Source: Opitutia bacterium (lineage in GTDB: Bacteria > Verrucomicrobiota > Verrucomicrobiia > Opitutales > Opitutaceae). Taken from it: 61,176 nucleotides of DNA. Positions 28,108-36,112 of the stretch are shown here, piece after piece. The notes under the pieces were generated by a model, which saw only the letters and a program-made list of their open reading frames with translations, was not told the DNA's origin and made no database searches. The translations under genes and the position numbers were made by a program. Positions within the stretch are counted from its first letter, which is position 1, and each line of letters begins with the position of its first letter. The stretch lies in contig CANHJG010000013.1 in the NCBI GenBank assembly GCA_947461205.1, positions 1 through 61,176 of the forward strand. Direction: 5' to 3'.

Positions 28108-28896
28108 TCAGATCTTCGGACCTTCCACCGAGGCCGGGGCTGCGACCGACCCTGCATCGTTCAGGCCCTTGCGAATAAAATCCACCACCTGGGAGGGGTC
28201 TTTGATCTTCACCACCTTTGAATTTGTCGTGCCTTTGCCGATATAGTCAGCGGCCGCCGATGCCATGATCGGCAGATACTTTCGCAGGTCCTTGCTCTCA
28301 TCTTCCGTGCTCGATTGCACCCTCCAGATTTCGGCCGGCGGTTGACCTTCGGCGGCCGGTTTGCTCTCCCGCGCCGTGATCCGGAGATATTTTTCGTAAA
28401 TCGTCACCCGTTGCGGCATCTCGTCAAAGCCGATCAATTCGCTGCGCGGGCTCTGGTAAACGGCCACGGTGCGCTGGCTGACGTTGCCCCGCGCATCGGT
28501 CACCGGGACCTGCTCGTAACGCACGCCGCCCCCGACCTGCCCATAACGGGGTACACTCACCCTCTCGATTTTTGTGCGCGGCGCGTCGATCCCATAGTCG
28601 AGTTCCACAATGAGATCGGCCGTCTCGGCACTGGGTGCCTCGTAGAGCCCCTTGCTGGAGAGCGCGGTCTTCACAAATTCCGCGGCCTCACGGTAGCGCA
28701 AACTTTCATCGCCCACCGCGGGATTCTTGCTGTGGATCTTATACGACTGCGGCTCCGCCGCGCGGGTTGAGGCATCGGGCCGGGCGACGGAATCAACTTT
28801 CACCGCATAGGATGAACTCTTGCATCCGCCCACAGAAAAAAACGCTGCGGACGCCGCAATAACGAACAACGCACGGCGCAAAAACGGCGAGGTCAT
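28108..28896 (-). CDS. putative outer-membrane lipoprotein, DUF4136-like
   Basis: 262 aa with a lipoprotein signal: hydrophobic FVIAASAAFFSVGG then Cys25. The body has YKIHSKNPAVGDESLRYREAAEFVKTAL followed by ADLIVELDYGID, an alpha/beta layout reminiscent of DUF4136 or LptE-like lipoproteins, but the match is loose. It ends with a charged tail (KDPSQVVDFIRKGLNDAG). No catalytic residues are evident. It is followed on the same strand upstream by a glycine-zipper lipoprotein 90 nt away; both precede the TolQ-VWA cluster divergently and could belong to it. Confidence 0.7.
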   Translation of the reverse strand: MTSPFLRRALFVIAASAAFFSVGGCKSSSYAVKVDSVARPDASTRAAEPQSYKIHSKNPAVGDESLRYREAAEFVKTALSSKGLYEAPSAETADLIVELDYGIDAPRTKIERVSVPRYGQVGGGVRYEQVPVTDARGNVSQRTVAVYQSPRSELIGFDEMPQRVTIYEKYLRITARESKPAAEGQPPAEIWRVQSSTEDESKDLRKYLPIMASAAADYIGKGTTNSKVVKIKDPSQVVDFIRKGLNDAGSVAAPASVEGPKI

Positions 28897-28986
28897 GACC
28901 GAAGTTCCTGGCGTGTCGCAGCCGGTGGAAACCGGGTCTGTTGGGGTGGGTAAACCGAACGGCGCAGGCGCCTTTTCGCCGCGACA

Positions 28987-29652
28987 CTAGGTGCCGGGTT
29001 TGATTGCTGCGCCCGGGGCTGGAGCGATTGTCGGGACCGCGGTGGCCGTCGTCACCGGCAGCGGGGCATCCCCCTTCAAGCGGGCGAGTTCCTCCTCAAG
29101 GCGGGCAATCTCCGCTTCGGACTGAAGGGTTTTGTCGCGGGCGTCGTCGAGGGCCTTTTTCTTGGCCAGCGCGCCGGCCCGTTCCTCGCGCAGCTTCTTG
29201 AGGCGGTCGTCGGCCGCCTCTTTTTTTCGTTGGGCGTCCGTCAATTCGATATCGGAGATCCGGAAGCCCTGGGCAATGGCCAGTTCTTCGTCACTCTCGG
29301 CCTTGCGTCTCGCCTCCTCGCTCCTCTTCCGGGCCAATTCCTGCTGATACGCGCGTTCCTGAGCGAGGCGGTCCTGCTCTTTGCGGTCCTTGGCGTCCTG
29401 CACCATTCCGACAATCCCGCCAATCAGCGCGCCAGCCCCAACGCCGATGGCCGCACCCGTACCGGTGCCAAGGCCACTGTTATTGCCGACCACCGCACCG
29501 CCCAGGCCGCCGACGACCGCACCGGTGCCTGCGCCCGTGGCGGTGCGCGATGGCGCGACCGACGAGCAGCCACTCCCACCCAGCAGGGCGAGGGCGGTGC
29601 CGCAAACGGCGATTTTTTTCAGGACCGATTGGGACGTGGGGACGAATTCCAT
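28987..29652 (-). CDS. glycine-zipper lipoprotein with coiled coil
   Basis: 221 aa. The lipobox LLGGSGC places the lipidated Cys at residue 29. Residues about 39-83 are a glycine-zipper (GAGTGAVVGGLGGAVVG and GVGAGALIGGIVGM), able to insert in or pack on membranes. Residues about 88-190 are a charged coiled coil rich in KDRKEQDRLAQER-type repeats, and the tail is Pro/Ala-rich. Such proteins are often periplasmic or outer-membrane stress or structural proteins. The gene is divergent from the TolQ-like gene with a 199-bp shared upstream region, so co-regulation is possible. Confidence 0.8.
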   Translation of the reverse strand: MEFVPTSQSVLKKIAVCGTALALLGGSGCSSVAPSRTATGAGTGAVVGGLGGAVVGNNSGLGTGTGAAIGVGAGALIGGIVGMVQDAKDRKEQDRLAQERAYQQELARKRSEEARRKAESDEELAIAQGFRISDIELTDAQRKKEAADDRLKKLREERAGALAKKKALDDARDKTLQSEAEIARLEEELARLKGDAPLPVTTATAVPTIAPAPGAAIKPGT

Positions 29653-29851
29653 GGGAAAAAAGAAAAGACTCAGTTGCTCGCAATTTAACTCGCACTATCC
29701 TGCCCCTGTTCATTTTTTTATCAAACGAGTATGCAATTCCGTCGGCTGCCCCTCGATGCGCAATTTCTCCCGTGGTGGTCGGGCTCCGGAGCGTGGGGTC
29801 AATCGTAACGTATCAACGGGATCACTCACTCAGCGGAAAAATCCTAGGACT

Positions 29852-30709
29852 ATGATCTCTCGAAACAAGGGTATTCTTTCACTCGAGTTCCTCGTGCCGA
29901 ATGTCGGCCTGCTCATCGCCATCTTGGGCGTAAACCTCTTCTACCACTTCGTGGTCACGCCGCGTGCGAACGCCCTGATGATCGAACGCTCCGTCAAAGC
30001 GGACAGCGGAAAACTGGCCGCCCAAGCCCACGAGGAGCGCTCGGTTTTTCTCATCATCAAAGATCCTGAGCCCAAATGGGAGGTGACGTTTTGCACCTGG
30101 GGCCTCCTCGTGCTCACTTACAAATTGTACCAGATCAGCCGTGAGCGTAAGCTCCTCAAACAGGACTTCGTCCGGGTTCAGCCCGGCGAGCGAATCATCC
30201 CCGAGGACGCCTTTGACCGCTACAAGGAACTCCGCACCGCCATGGCGCGGGAACCAAGCTGGCGCGAGCGCCTGCTGCCGGAGTGCGTGCTGGCGGCGTT
30301 GCACCGCTTTCACGCCACCGCCTCGATCCAAGATGCGTCCAACGCGGTGAAGGAACGCGCCGAAATTGCGGCCGATCAACTCGACTCCTCGCTGTCGTTG
30401 ATCCGCTATATCGCCTGGGCCATTCCGGCCATCGGTTTCGTCGGCACGGTCCGCGGTATCGGTGATGCCCTGTCGTTCGCCGAGCAGGCCATCAAGGGCG
30501 ACATCTCCGCGCTCACCGCCAACCTCGGCCTCGCCTTCAACTCCACGTTTGTCGGCCTCATGCTTTGTATCGTCCTGATGTATGTGCTCCATGTCGTGCA
30601 GTCGCAGCAGGAAGCCTTCATCATCGAGACCCAGACCTATTGCCGGGACAAACTCATCGATGTGATGAAAGTCCCGACGAAGGAAGAAGCCGCCCGCGTC
30701 TACCCGTAA
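29852..30709 (+). CDS. MotA/TolQ/ExbB-like proton channel subunit
   Basis: 285 aa from MISRNKGILSLEFLVPN, with AGGA placed 6-9 nt before the ATG. Four membrane segments are seen: about 12-34, 76-94, 184-203 and 221-248. The last two carry the family core: IAWAIPAIGFVGTVRGIGDAL (TolQ GLLGTVWGI-type) and LGLAFNSTFVGLMLCIVL. The cytoplasmic loop 95-183 is helical. Family members form a pentamer around two Asp-bearing B subunits and turn ion flow into motion. No ordinary ExbD/TolR gene follows; instead the two VWA proteins carry a suitable helix. It is the first gene of a four-gene operon. Confidence 0.88.
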   Translation: MISRNKGILSLEFLVPNVGLLIAILGVNLFYHFVVTPRANALMIERSVKADSGKLAAQAHEERSVFLIIKDPEPKWEVTFCTWGLLVLTYKLYQISRERKLLKQDFVRVQPGERIIPEDAFDRYKELRTAMAREPSWRERLLPECVLAALHRFHATASIQDASNAVKERAEIAADQLDSSLSLIRYIAWAIPAIGFVGTVRGIGDALSFAEQAIKGDISALTANLGLAFNSTFVGLMLCIVLMYVLHVVQSQQEAFIIETQTYCRDKLIDVMKVPTKEEAARVYP

Positions 30710-30724
30710 CCCGCGCCCCGCCCC

Positions 30725-32212
30725 ATGCCCACGATCGGCCTCGAACTCTGCGACGCAGGTTTTCTCACCGCCGCGCACGATCAGTCGGAAACGAAACTCT
30801 TCGCGGTCGCCGACCGGCAGGGCGCCACCGACTGGCCCGGCTTCGCCTACCATGAGGGCAACACCTTTTCGTTCGGCCGCGCCGCCGAGGACATGTGGTT
30901 GGTCCATCCTCGCCGCGTCGCGCACACGTTTTGGTCCCAGCTCGCCCACGACTCCGTCTCCACGCTCAGTCTGACCGGCCGATCACCGTCGTTTTCCGAG
31001 CTCTCCTTTTTCTACCTGCGCGAATTCCATCAGCGCCTCGTCGCCGCCACCGGCGCACCCGAAAAACTCGTGCTCGCCGTCCCCGGATCCTACCTCAAGG
31101 ACGCCGCGACCGAAGAGGAAAAAATCGGCCTGTTACTCGGTATGGCCACCGAATTGAAACTGCCCCTCGCCGGCATCGTCGACATGGCGTGCGCGGCTCT
31201 TTGCGACCCGCGGGCCCCCGGCTTCAACCCCTCGCGTCCGATCATCGTCGTCGACGTGCACCTCGAAGGCACCGACCTCACGCTGCTCAGCGCGGACGAG
31301 CGCCTCGAACGCCAACAGTTCATTCATCTTCCCCATTCCGGCCAGGCCCACCTCCTGAAACACCTCACCGCGACCATGGGCAACCGGTTCCTTCGCCACA
31401 CGGCGTTCGACATCCTCGAAGACGGCCGCGTCGAGCAGATGTTTTTCCGCCAGACGAAAGATTTCCTGCTCAGCGGTGCCGACGAGCACCGCTACCAGAT
31501 CAACACGACCTCCCGATCCTACGAACTTCTGGCCAAACACGAACAGCTGACCCACGACGCGCAGACCTTTGTCACGACGCTCGTTCACGGGGTGCAAACG
31601 TTCGTCGATCACGCCGCCCAAGCCCCCGCGCTTTGCACCGTCGCCCTGACGGCCCGCAGCTGGGCCGTGCCCGGACTGGAAGCCAAACTTCGGGCGGTTG
31701 GCTTCGCGCGGCAAATCCGGCTGCCCCTCGGTGCCGCCGCCGCCGGCGCCGCGCGGATCGGCGCCAACCGACTGACCGTCCCCGCCGATCTGGCGGACGT
31801 ACCCGTCGAACTGGGCGTGCCCCTGTCCGACACCCGCCGCGTGGCCGCCGCCGCCTGGGAAGTCCGCCTCGCCAAATCATCCCGCCGCAGCGACCCGCGC
31901 CCCGTGCCCACCCATGCCATCCTGGACGGCGTGGGCCATTCACTCGGCCACACCGCGCGCTTTACCGTCGGCGCCGCCAACGCCCGGACCGACCTTGCCC
32001 TCCCGGAGCCGTTCAGCAGCGACGACTGCGTTATCCCCCTCGTCCGCGACGCCGGCCAGCTGTGGTTCATCGATCCAACGGCCGCCCGGCACGGGGAGAT
32101 CCCGCCGCGTGCGTCCGTCGACTCCGGCGACCGTCTCGTGCTCAAGTCCGGGAACTCGACCGCCGAGGTCCTGTTTGCGCACTGCCCGGCGCCCGAGCGT
32201 CCGCCCGCGTAA
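30725..32212 (+). CDS. Hsp70/actin-fold ATPase-like protein with C-terminal FHA-like domain
   Basis: 495 aa, no signal peptide. The N-terminus TIGLELCDAG resembles phosphate-1 of the actin/Hsp70 fold. Residues near 119, AVPGSYLKDAATEEEKIGLL, and the following LAGIVDMACAALC parallel the Hsp70 VPAYF...EPTAAALA segment. VVDVHLEGTDLTLL (about 172) parallels the phosphate-2 loop DLGGGTFDV but has lost most glycines. ALTARSWAVPGLEAKL (about 305) parallels the adenosine motif. Residues about 397-490 (FTVGAANARTDLALPEPF then SGDRLVLKSG) look like an FHA domain, a phosphothreonine reader. It lies 15 nt after the TolQ-like gene. The fold call is by pattern only; ATP use is uncertain. Confidence 0.6.
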   Translation: MPTIGLELCDAGFLTAAHDQSETKLFAVADRQGATDWPGFAYHEGNTFSFGRAAEDMWLVHPRRVAHTFWSQLAHDSVSTLSLTGRSPSFSELSFFYLREFHQRLVAATGAPEKLVLAVPGSYLKDAATEEEKIGLLLGMATELKLPLAGIVDMACAALCDPRAPGFNPSRPIIVVDVHLEGTDLTLLSADERLERQQFIHLPHSGQAHLLKHLTATMGNRFLRHTAFDILEDGRVEQMFFRQTKDFLLSGADEHRYQINTTSRSYELLAKHEQLTHDAQTFVTTLVHGVQTFVDHAAQAPALCTVALTARSWAVPGLEAKLRAVGFARQIRLPLGAAAAGAARIGANRLTVPADLADVPVELGVPLSDTRRVAAAAWEVRLAKSSRRSDPRPVPTHAILDGVGHSLGHTARFTVGAANARTDLALPEPFSSDDCVIPLVRDAGQLWFIDPTAARHGEIPPRASVDSGDRLVLKSGNSTAEVLFAHCPAPERPPA

Positions 32213-32236
32213 ACGCGAGTCAGGACCGCCGCCACC

Positions 32237-33304
32237 ATGTCCATCGCCGCCAAGCGTCGCGACACCGAGGTCTTCAGCCTCGCCTTCCTCGACTGCATTT
32301 GCTGCGGCTTCGGCGCCGTCCTGCTGGTGTTTGTGCTGACGGTCGCGCAAAAAATGAACGTCGACAAAACCGACGTCGACGACCTCCGCGAGCGCACCCG
32401 GGCGATGGAACGAAACATCACCCTCAGCCAGGCCGAGATCGACCGCCTGGCCAAAGTCCTCGCCGCCGCCCAGCTCGAACTCGACGACGTCAATGCGAAG
32501 AGCACCCAGGACCAGCTGAAGCTGAGCAACCGGCAACGCGAGCTGATGCTGATGCTCCAGCAGACTGGCGCAATGAAAGAGGCCCTCGCCACCTTACTCG
32601 GCGAGAAAAAGAATCTGCCCACCGAGGACCATGCCCCGATCCCGATTCCCAACATCGACCGCCGCCAGTATCTCACGGGCGTCAAACTCAATGGCAATTT
32701 TATCGTCTTCGTGGTGCGCGCCTCCGGTTCGATGCTCGACGAGACCATCGAAGCCGCGTCCTCGCGGCTGGGCGACACCGACGAGAAAAAACGCGAGGCC
32801 CCGAAGTGGCAGCGCACCGTTCACGCCCTCCAGTGGATGATTGCCTCGCTGGATCCCGACACCCATTTCCAAATTCTGTTCTTCAACGACGATGTCACGC
32901 CGGTCCTGGCCAACCGGGGCGACGAATGGTTCAGCTCGCGGGACAAAAAAACCCTCAACGAGGTGGTGAAGCAGCTCGACACCATCGTCCCGAAAGGCGG
33001 CGCCAACCTGGAAAAGGCCTTCACCGCCATCCGCTTTCTTCCCCGCCTCCCCGACAGCATCGTGCTGTTCACGGACGGGCTGCCGACCAAGAGCGAGTCG
33101 CTGAACATCGAAGGCGATGTCGGCCAGGATGAGCGTATCCGGTTTTTCAAGATAGCGACCAAGCAGCTCCCGCCGCGCATTCCGGTCAGCACAATTCTGT
33201 TTCCCATGAGCGGGGATCCGGCCGGTCCCGCGATGTTCTGGGAACTCGCCAACGCCACCCGCGGCGCCCTCGTCAGTCCCGCCAAATCCTGGCCCGACAC
33301 ATGA
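32237..33304 (+). CDS. VWA protein 1: membrane-anchored, degenerate MIDAS
   Basis: 355 aa. Residues 13-37 (FSLAFLDCICCGFGAVLLVF) form one transmembrane helix beginning with Asp19, in the way ExbD/TolR helices begin. Residues 40-105 are coiled coil. A von Willebrand A domain follows (about 150-345). Its metal site is damaged: the DxSxS motif reads R161-A-S-G-S, and the conserved Thr is Ala256 in PKGGANLE; FTDGLPT with Asp280 is kept. The domain probably lies in the periplasm. The stop overlaps the next start in ATGA. The next gene is a paralogue with intact motif, so a heterodimer of a dead and a live VWA subunit is plausible. Confidence 0.82.
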   Translation: MSIAAKRRDTEVFSLAFLDCICCGFGAVLLVFVLTVAQKMNVDKTDVDDLRERTRAMERNITLSQAEIDRLAKVLAAAQLELDDVNAKSTQDQLKLSNRQRELMLMLQQTGAMKEALATLLGEKKNLPTEDHAPIPIPNIDRRQYLTGVKLNGNFIVFVVRASGSMLDETIEAASSRLGDTDEKKREAPKWQRTVHALQWMIASLDPDTHFQILFFNDDVTPVLANRGDEWFSSRDKKTLNEVVKQLDTIVPKGGANLEKAFTAIRFLPRLPDSIVLFTDGLPTKSESLNIEGDVGQDERIRFFKIATKQLPPRIPVSTILFPMSGDPAGPAMFWELANATRGALVSPAKSWPDT

Positions 33305-34302
33305 TCCGCCGCCGCCCCACCACCATCTTCAGCCTGGCGTTCCTCGACTGCATTTGCTGCGGCTTCGGCGCCGTCATCCTGATCTTCGTCCTCAGTATCG
33401 ACTCCCGCGAAAAGGAGAAACTCGATGCCCTCGCGGCCTTGCGCAAGGTCATGGCCGCCCAGCTGCTCGAAATCGCCAAGCTCAAGGCCAGCAAAGAGGA
33501 CCTCGAACGCAGCAACGCCCGCGTCGCGACCCTCGTCACCGACTCCCGGCTCCGCAACGCTTCGCTCCACGCCCTGCTCGACGATCTGGAGCGGAAAATG
33601 CAGATGGAGAAAAAGGGCCTGGAGGCCCTGCTCGTCGACCTCGACGAATTGAAAAAAGAAATTGCCGCCCGGCAGAAGAAACCGGAGGTGGAACTGAAGG
33701 ACGTGAAGCCCCTGCCCGTCGGCGTGCCCGTCGGCAGCAACTACATCGCCTTCGTGATCGACACGTCCGGTTCGATGCGCGATCCGCAGACCAACGGCCT
33801 CTGGCCCGTGGCCATCCGTAAAATCGAGGAAGTGCTCGATGTTTATCCCAACGTCGAGGGTATCCAAGTGCTCGATGCCGACGGACGCTTTGTCCTCGGG
33901 GGCGGCCGCAACGGCGGCTGGCTGCCCGACAGTCCCGACACCCGGGCCGCGATCAAGCGCACGCTCCGCCGCTACGATGCCGACACCATCAGCAATCCCG
34001 TGCCCGGGATCTACCGCGCGATGCGCACACTCTTCGATCCCAAGGACGAAAACATGAAGATGGGCATCTACGTTTTCGGCGACGAGTTCACCGAGACGGC
34101 CGATCCCGTCATACGTCGGCTCGACGAACTGAATCCCGCCGACGAAAACGGCCGTCGCAAAGTCGTGATCAACGCCGTCGGATTTCCGACGACGATCCAG
34201 TATCAATTTTCGATGGGAAACACGGGCGTGAAGTTCGCGAACCTCATGCGCGAGGTGTGCTATCGCCACGGCGGGGCGTTCATCGCGGTGCAGGATCTGT
34301 GA
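33301..34302 (+). CDS. VWA protein 2: membrane-anchored, intact MIDAS
   Basis: 333 aa. Residues 10-32 (FSLAFLDCICCGFGAVILIF) repeat the helix of the previous protein, with Asp16 at its start; 36 nt of this segment (33340-33375) are identical to 32285-32320. Residues 35-125 are a long coiled coil with QMEKKGLEALLVDLDELKKE. The VWA domain (about 147-333) has a canonical metal site D154-T-S156-G-S158 in FVIDTSGSM, and later YVFGDEF. It is translationally coupled to VWA protein 1. It ends 78 nt from the stop of the opposing Gly-rich gene. Confidence 0.85.
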   Translation: MIRRRPTTIFSLAFLDCICCGFGAVILIFVLSIDSREKEKLDALAALRKVMAAQLLEIAKLKASKEDLERSNARVATLVTDSRLRNASLHALLDDLERKMQMEKKGLEALLVDLDELKKEIAARQKKPEVELKDVKPLPVGVPVGSNYIAFVIDTSGSMRDPQTNGLWPVAIRKIEEVLDVYPNVEGIQVLDADGRFVLGGGRNGGWLPDSPDTRAAIKRTLRRYDADTISNPVPGIYRAMRTLFDPKDENMKMGIYVFGDEFTETADPVIRRLDELNPADENGRRKVVINAVGFPTTIQYQFSMGNTGVKFANLMREVCYRHGGAFIAVQDL

Positions 34303-34380
34303 AACAGTCGGAGCCCGGTTGACTGACCGCAAATCGGAAACAATTCTCGGGCGGGTATCAACCTCCGGGTAGGTTCCTCC

Positions 34381-35295
34381 TCAAAGGCCGAGGATCGCTT
34401 TGAGCAATGCTCCGATCAACTGGAAAGGACTGCCGCCGCCGCCCTGCCCGCCGCCGGATGGACCGCCACCAGGCTGCCCACCCTGACCTTGCTGACCGCC
34501 GGCTTGGCCGCCGCTCTGTCCGCTGCTGCCGGATTGACCGCCCTGCTGACCGGACTGGCCACTCGGCCCGCCCTGTTGCCCGCTGGAACTTCCGGTCTTC
34601 CCGCCTTTCGCCGACGCGACTTTCTGGGCGCCGCCCTGCTGGCCTCCGGCCCCGTCCGAGCCGTCGCCACCGTCGCCCGGGCCGCCCTTGCCACTCTTGC
34701 CGACTTTCTTGCTATCCTTACCACCCTGCCCACCGGCGCCGTCCAATCCGGCGAGTGCGCCGTCCTTACCTCCCTTTCCGTCTTTGCCGTCGCTGCCTTC
34801 GGCGCTGTCACCGTCACCGGTGCCAGCCCCGTCCTTCGCCAGCCCGCCCCTGCCGTCGGCATCGCCGGCCTGGCCTTCTTTTCCGTCGCCCTTGCCCGCA
34901 GTCGACGAACCCCCGTTGCCTCCGCCCTTGCCGAACACTCCGGAATACGTGAACCTCACATAGTCGACTTTGCTCGAGGTCAGGTTCGAGCGGTTGCGGA
35001 TGGCCGCATCGCGCACGGTTTCGAGCTCCCACTTCTTCTTTCGCGCCGCCTCGCCGTCGGCCAACGGACCGAATAGGTAGGTCAGGTTTTCATGCCGATA
35101 ACGGACATACCAACCCTCGTCGCTCGGGCCAATCCCGCTAATGTTAATGCCGGCATATTTCTGCCGGAAATCGTCCGCCGGCAATTGCCAGAGGTCGTCG
35201 ATCGCCTCGACCGGGTAGATCAAGGTCGCGGCCCGGCTGAGCACGGCTGCAAGAAAAAACGACGACAGAAGTAACCAAGAGCGGTGAGTTTTCAC
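34381..35295 (-). CDS. exported glycine-rich protein of unknown function
   Basis: 304 aa from a GTG start (MKTHRSWLLLSSFFLAAVLSRA), a Sec signal peptide. Residues about 25-118 are a folded-looking domain with WYVRYRHENLTYLFGPLADG and a region of charged residues. Residues about 120-290 are low complexity, Gly/Gln/Ser/Asp-rich (for example GGQSGSSGQSGGQAGG). The extreme C-terminus, FQLIGALLKAILGL, is hydrophobic. It could be a surface or matrix protein, or a flexible linker in the envelope. It is the last gene of a three-gene minus-strand operon that converges on the VWA genes. No homologous family is recognised. Confidence 0.72.
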   Translation of the reverse strand: MKTHRSWLLLSSFFLAAVLSRAATLIYPVEAIDDLWQLPADDFRQKYAGINISGIGPSDEGWYVRYRHENLTYLFGPLADGEAARKKKWELETVRDAAIRNRSNLTSSKVDYVRFTYSGVFGKGGGNGGSSTAGKGDGKEGQAGDADGRGGLAKDGAGTGDGDSAEGSDGKDGKGGKDGALAGLDGAGGQGGKDSKKVGKSGKGGPGDGGDGSDGAGGQQGGAQKVASAKGGKTGSSSGQQGGPSGQSGQQGGQSGSSGQSGGQAGGQQGQGGQPGGGPSGGGQGGGGSPFQLIGALLKAILGL

Positions 35296-35328
35296 AGGGT
35301 TAAAATAACGTCCGAATGGAAGCGTTCC

Positions 35329-36102
35329 TCAGAGACCGGCCGGCATGGCCCGTCCCTTTTCCACGCCGCGATTGCCATTGTCACCCGACGGGCCCTTGCC
35401 GCCGCCGCCGCCCGTGGCCTTTTCCATTTGCTGCGTGGTACCCGCCGTCGTCTGGGCACCGATGACCCCCGGGGCATTAGCCGCCGGTTTGATTTGCATG
35501 GTCGGATCGCCAATCGCCACCGGCTGCGGCTTTTGGGTGTTCCCTTCAGGGGCACCACCCTGCCCCTCCGGTCCGGCCGCCTCGTCGATTTTCAATTCTG
35601 CGACCTGGATACCTTCGGCCTTCGCGTTGGGATCGTTTTGACCGCCGCCGGGTCCGCCGGAACCGGCTCCACCCTTGGGCGGCTGAGGACCCGACTGAGG
35701 TTGACCGCCGGCTCCACCGGCGCCCTGCGGCATCGCTCCCGCAGGCCTGGCGCCTTGGGCACCCTGCGCCAGCTTGGGATCGCCTTGGCCGCCGCCCGCG
35801 GGCGTCCCGGCGGGCGATTGTTGCCCGCCCACCTTGTCGCTCTTCGAATTCTCGTCACCCGGGATTTCAAAGTCCCCGAGCATCCCATATTCCGATTTCT
35901 TCTCCGGTTGCTGGGTCGAACCGTCGAGCAGGGCCGGATCCGGCAAAGGACCGCGCGGCGCCGTGCGCCCCCCGCTTTTTTGGGCGGACGGAGCCGGACC
36001 TGCTGCGGACGCACTGCGCGAATCTTGGGCCGGCGCCGGGGCGGCCAACAACAGCGACGCGATACAAACGGAGAACGAAGAGACTCGGGTGCGCATCATC
36101 AT
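35329..36102 (-). CDS. exported Gly/Pro/Gln-rich protein of unknown function
   Basis: 257 aa. MMMRTRVSSFSVCIASLLLAA-type signal peptide, cleaved near APAQ. The mature protein is almost wholly low complexity (Gly, Pro, Ala, Gln), with short ordered islands such as EYGMLGDFEIPGDEN and GIQVAELKIDEAAG. There are no Cys residues in the mature part and no motif. It lies 10 nt after the TPR gene and 33 nt before the Gly-rich gene, so the three are likely one transcript. Three consecutive ATG codons make the exact start uncertain by two residues. Confidence 0.7.
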   Translation of the reverse strand: MMMRTRVSSFSVCIASLLLAAPAPAQDSRSASAAGPAPSAQKSGGRTAPRGPLPDPALLDGSTQQPEKKSEYGMLGDFEIPGDENSKSDKVGGQQSPAGTPAGGGQGDPKLAQGAQGARPAGAMPQGAGGAGGQPQSGPQPPKGGAGSGGPGGGQNDPNAKAEGIQVAELKIDEAAGPEGQGGAPEGNTQKPQPVAIGDPTMQIKPAANAPGVIGAQTTAGTTQQMEKATGGGGGKGPSGDNGNRGVEKGRAMPAGL

Positions 36103-36112
36103 GGGGATAAAA

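Noticed and set aside
32821-34332. 503-codon minus-strand frame over the VWA genes
   Set aside because: Antisense of VWA genes; no start signal and no recognisable domain.
34303-34380. Terminator between the convergent VWA and Gly-rich genes
   Set aside because: Only a weak AACCT/AGGTT pairing and no T-run; not enough to call.
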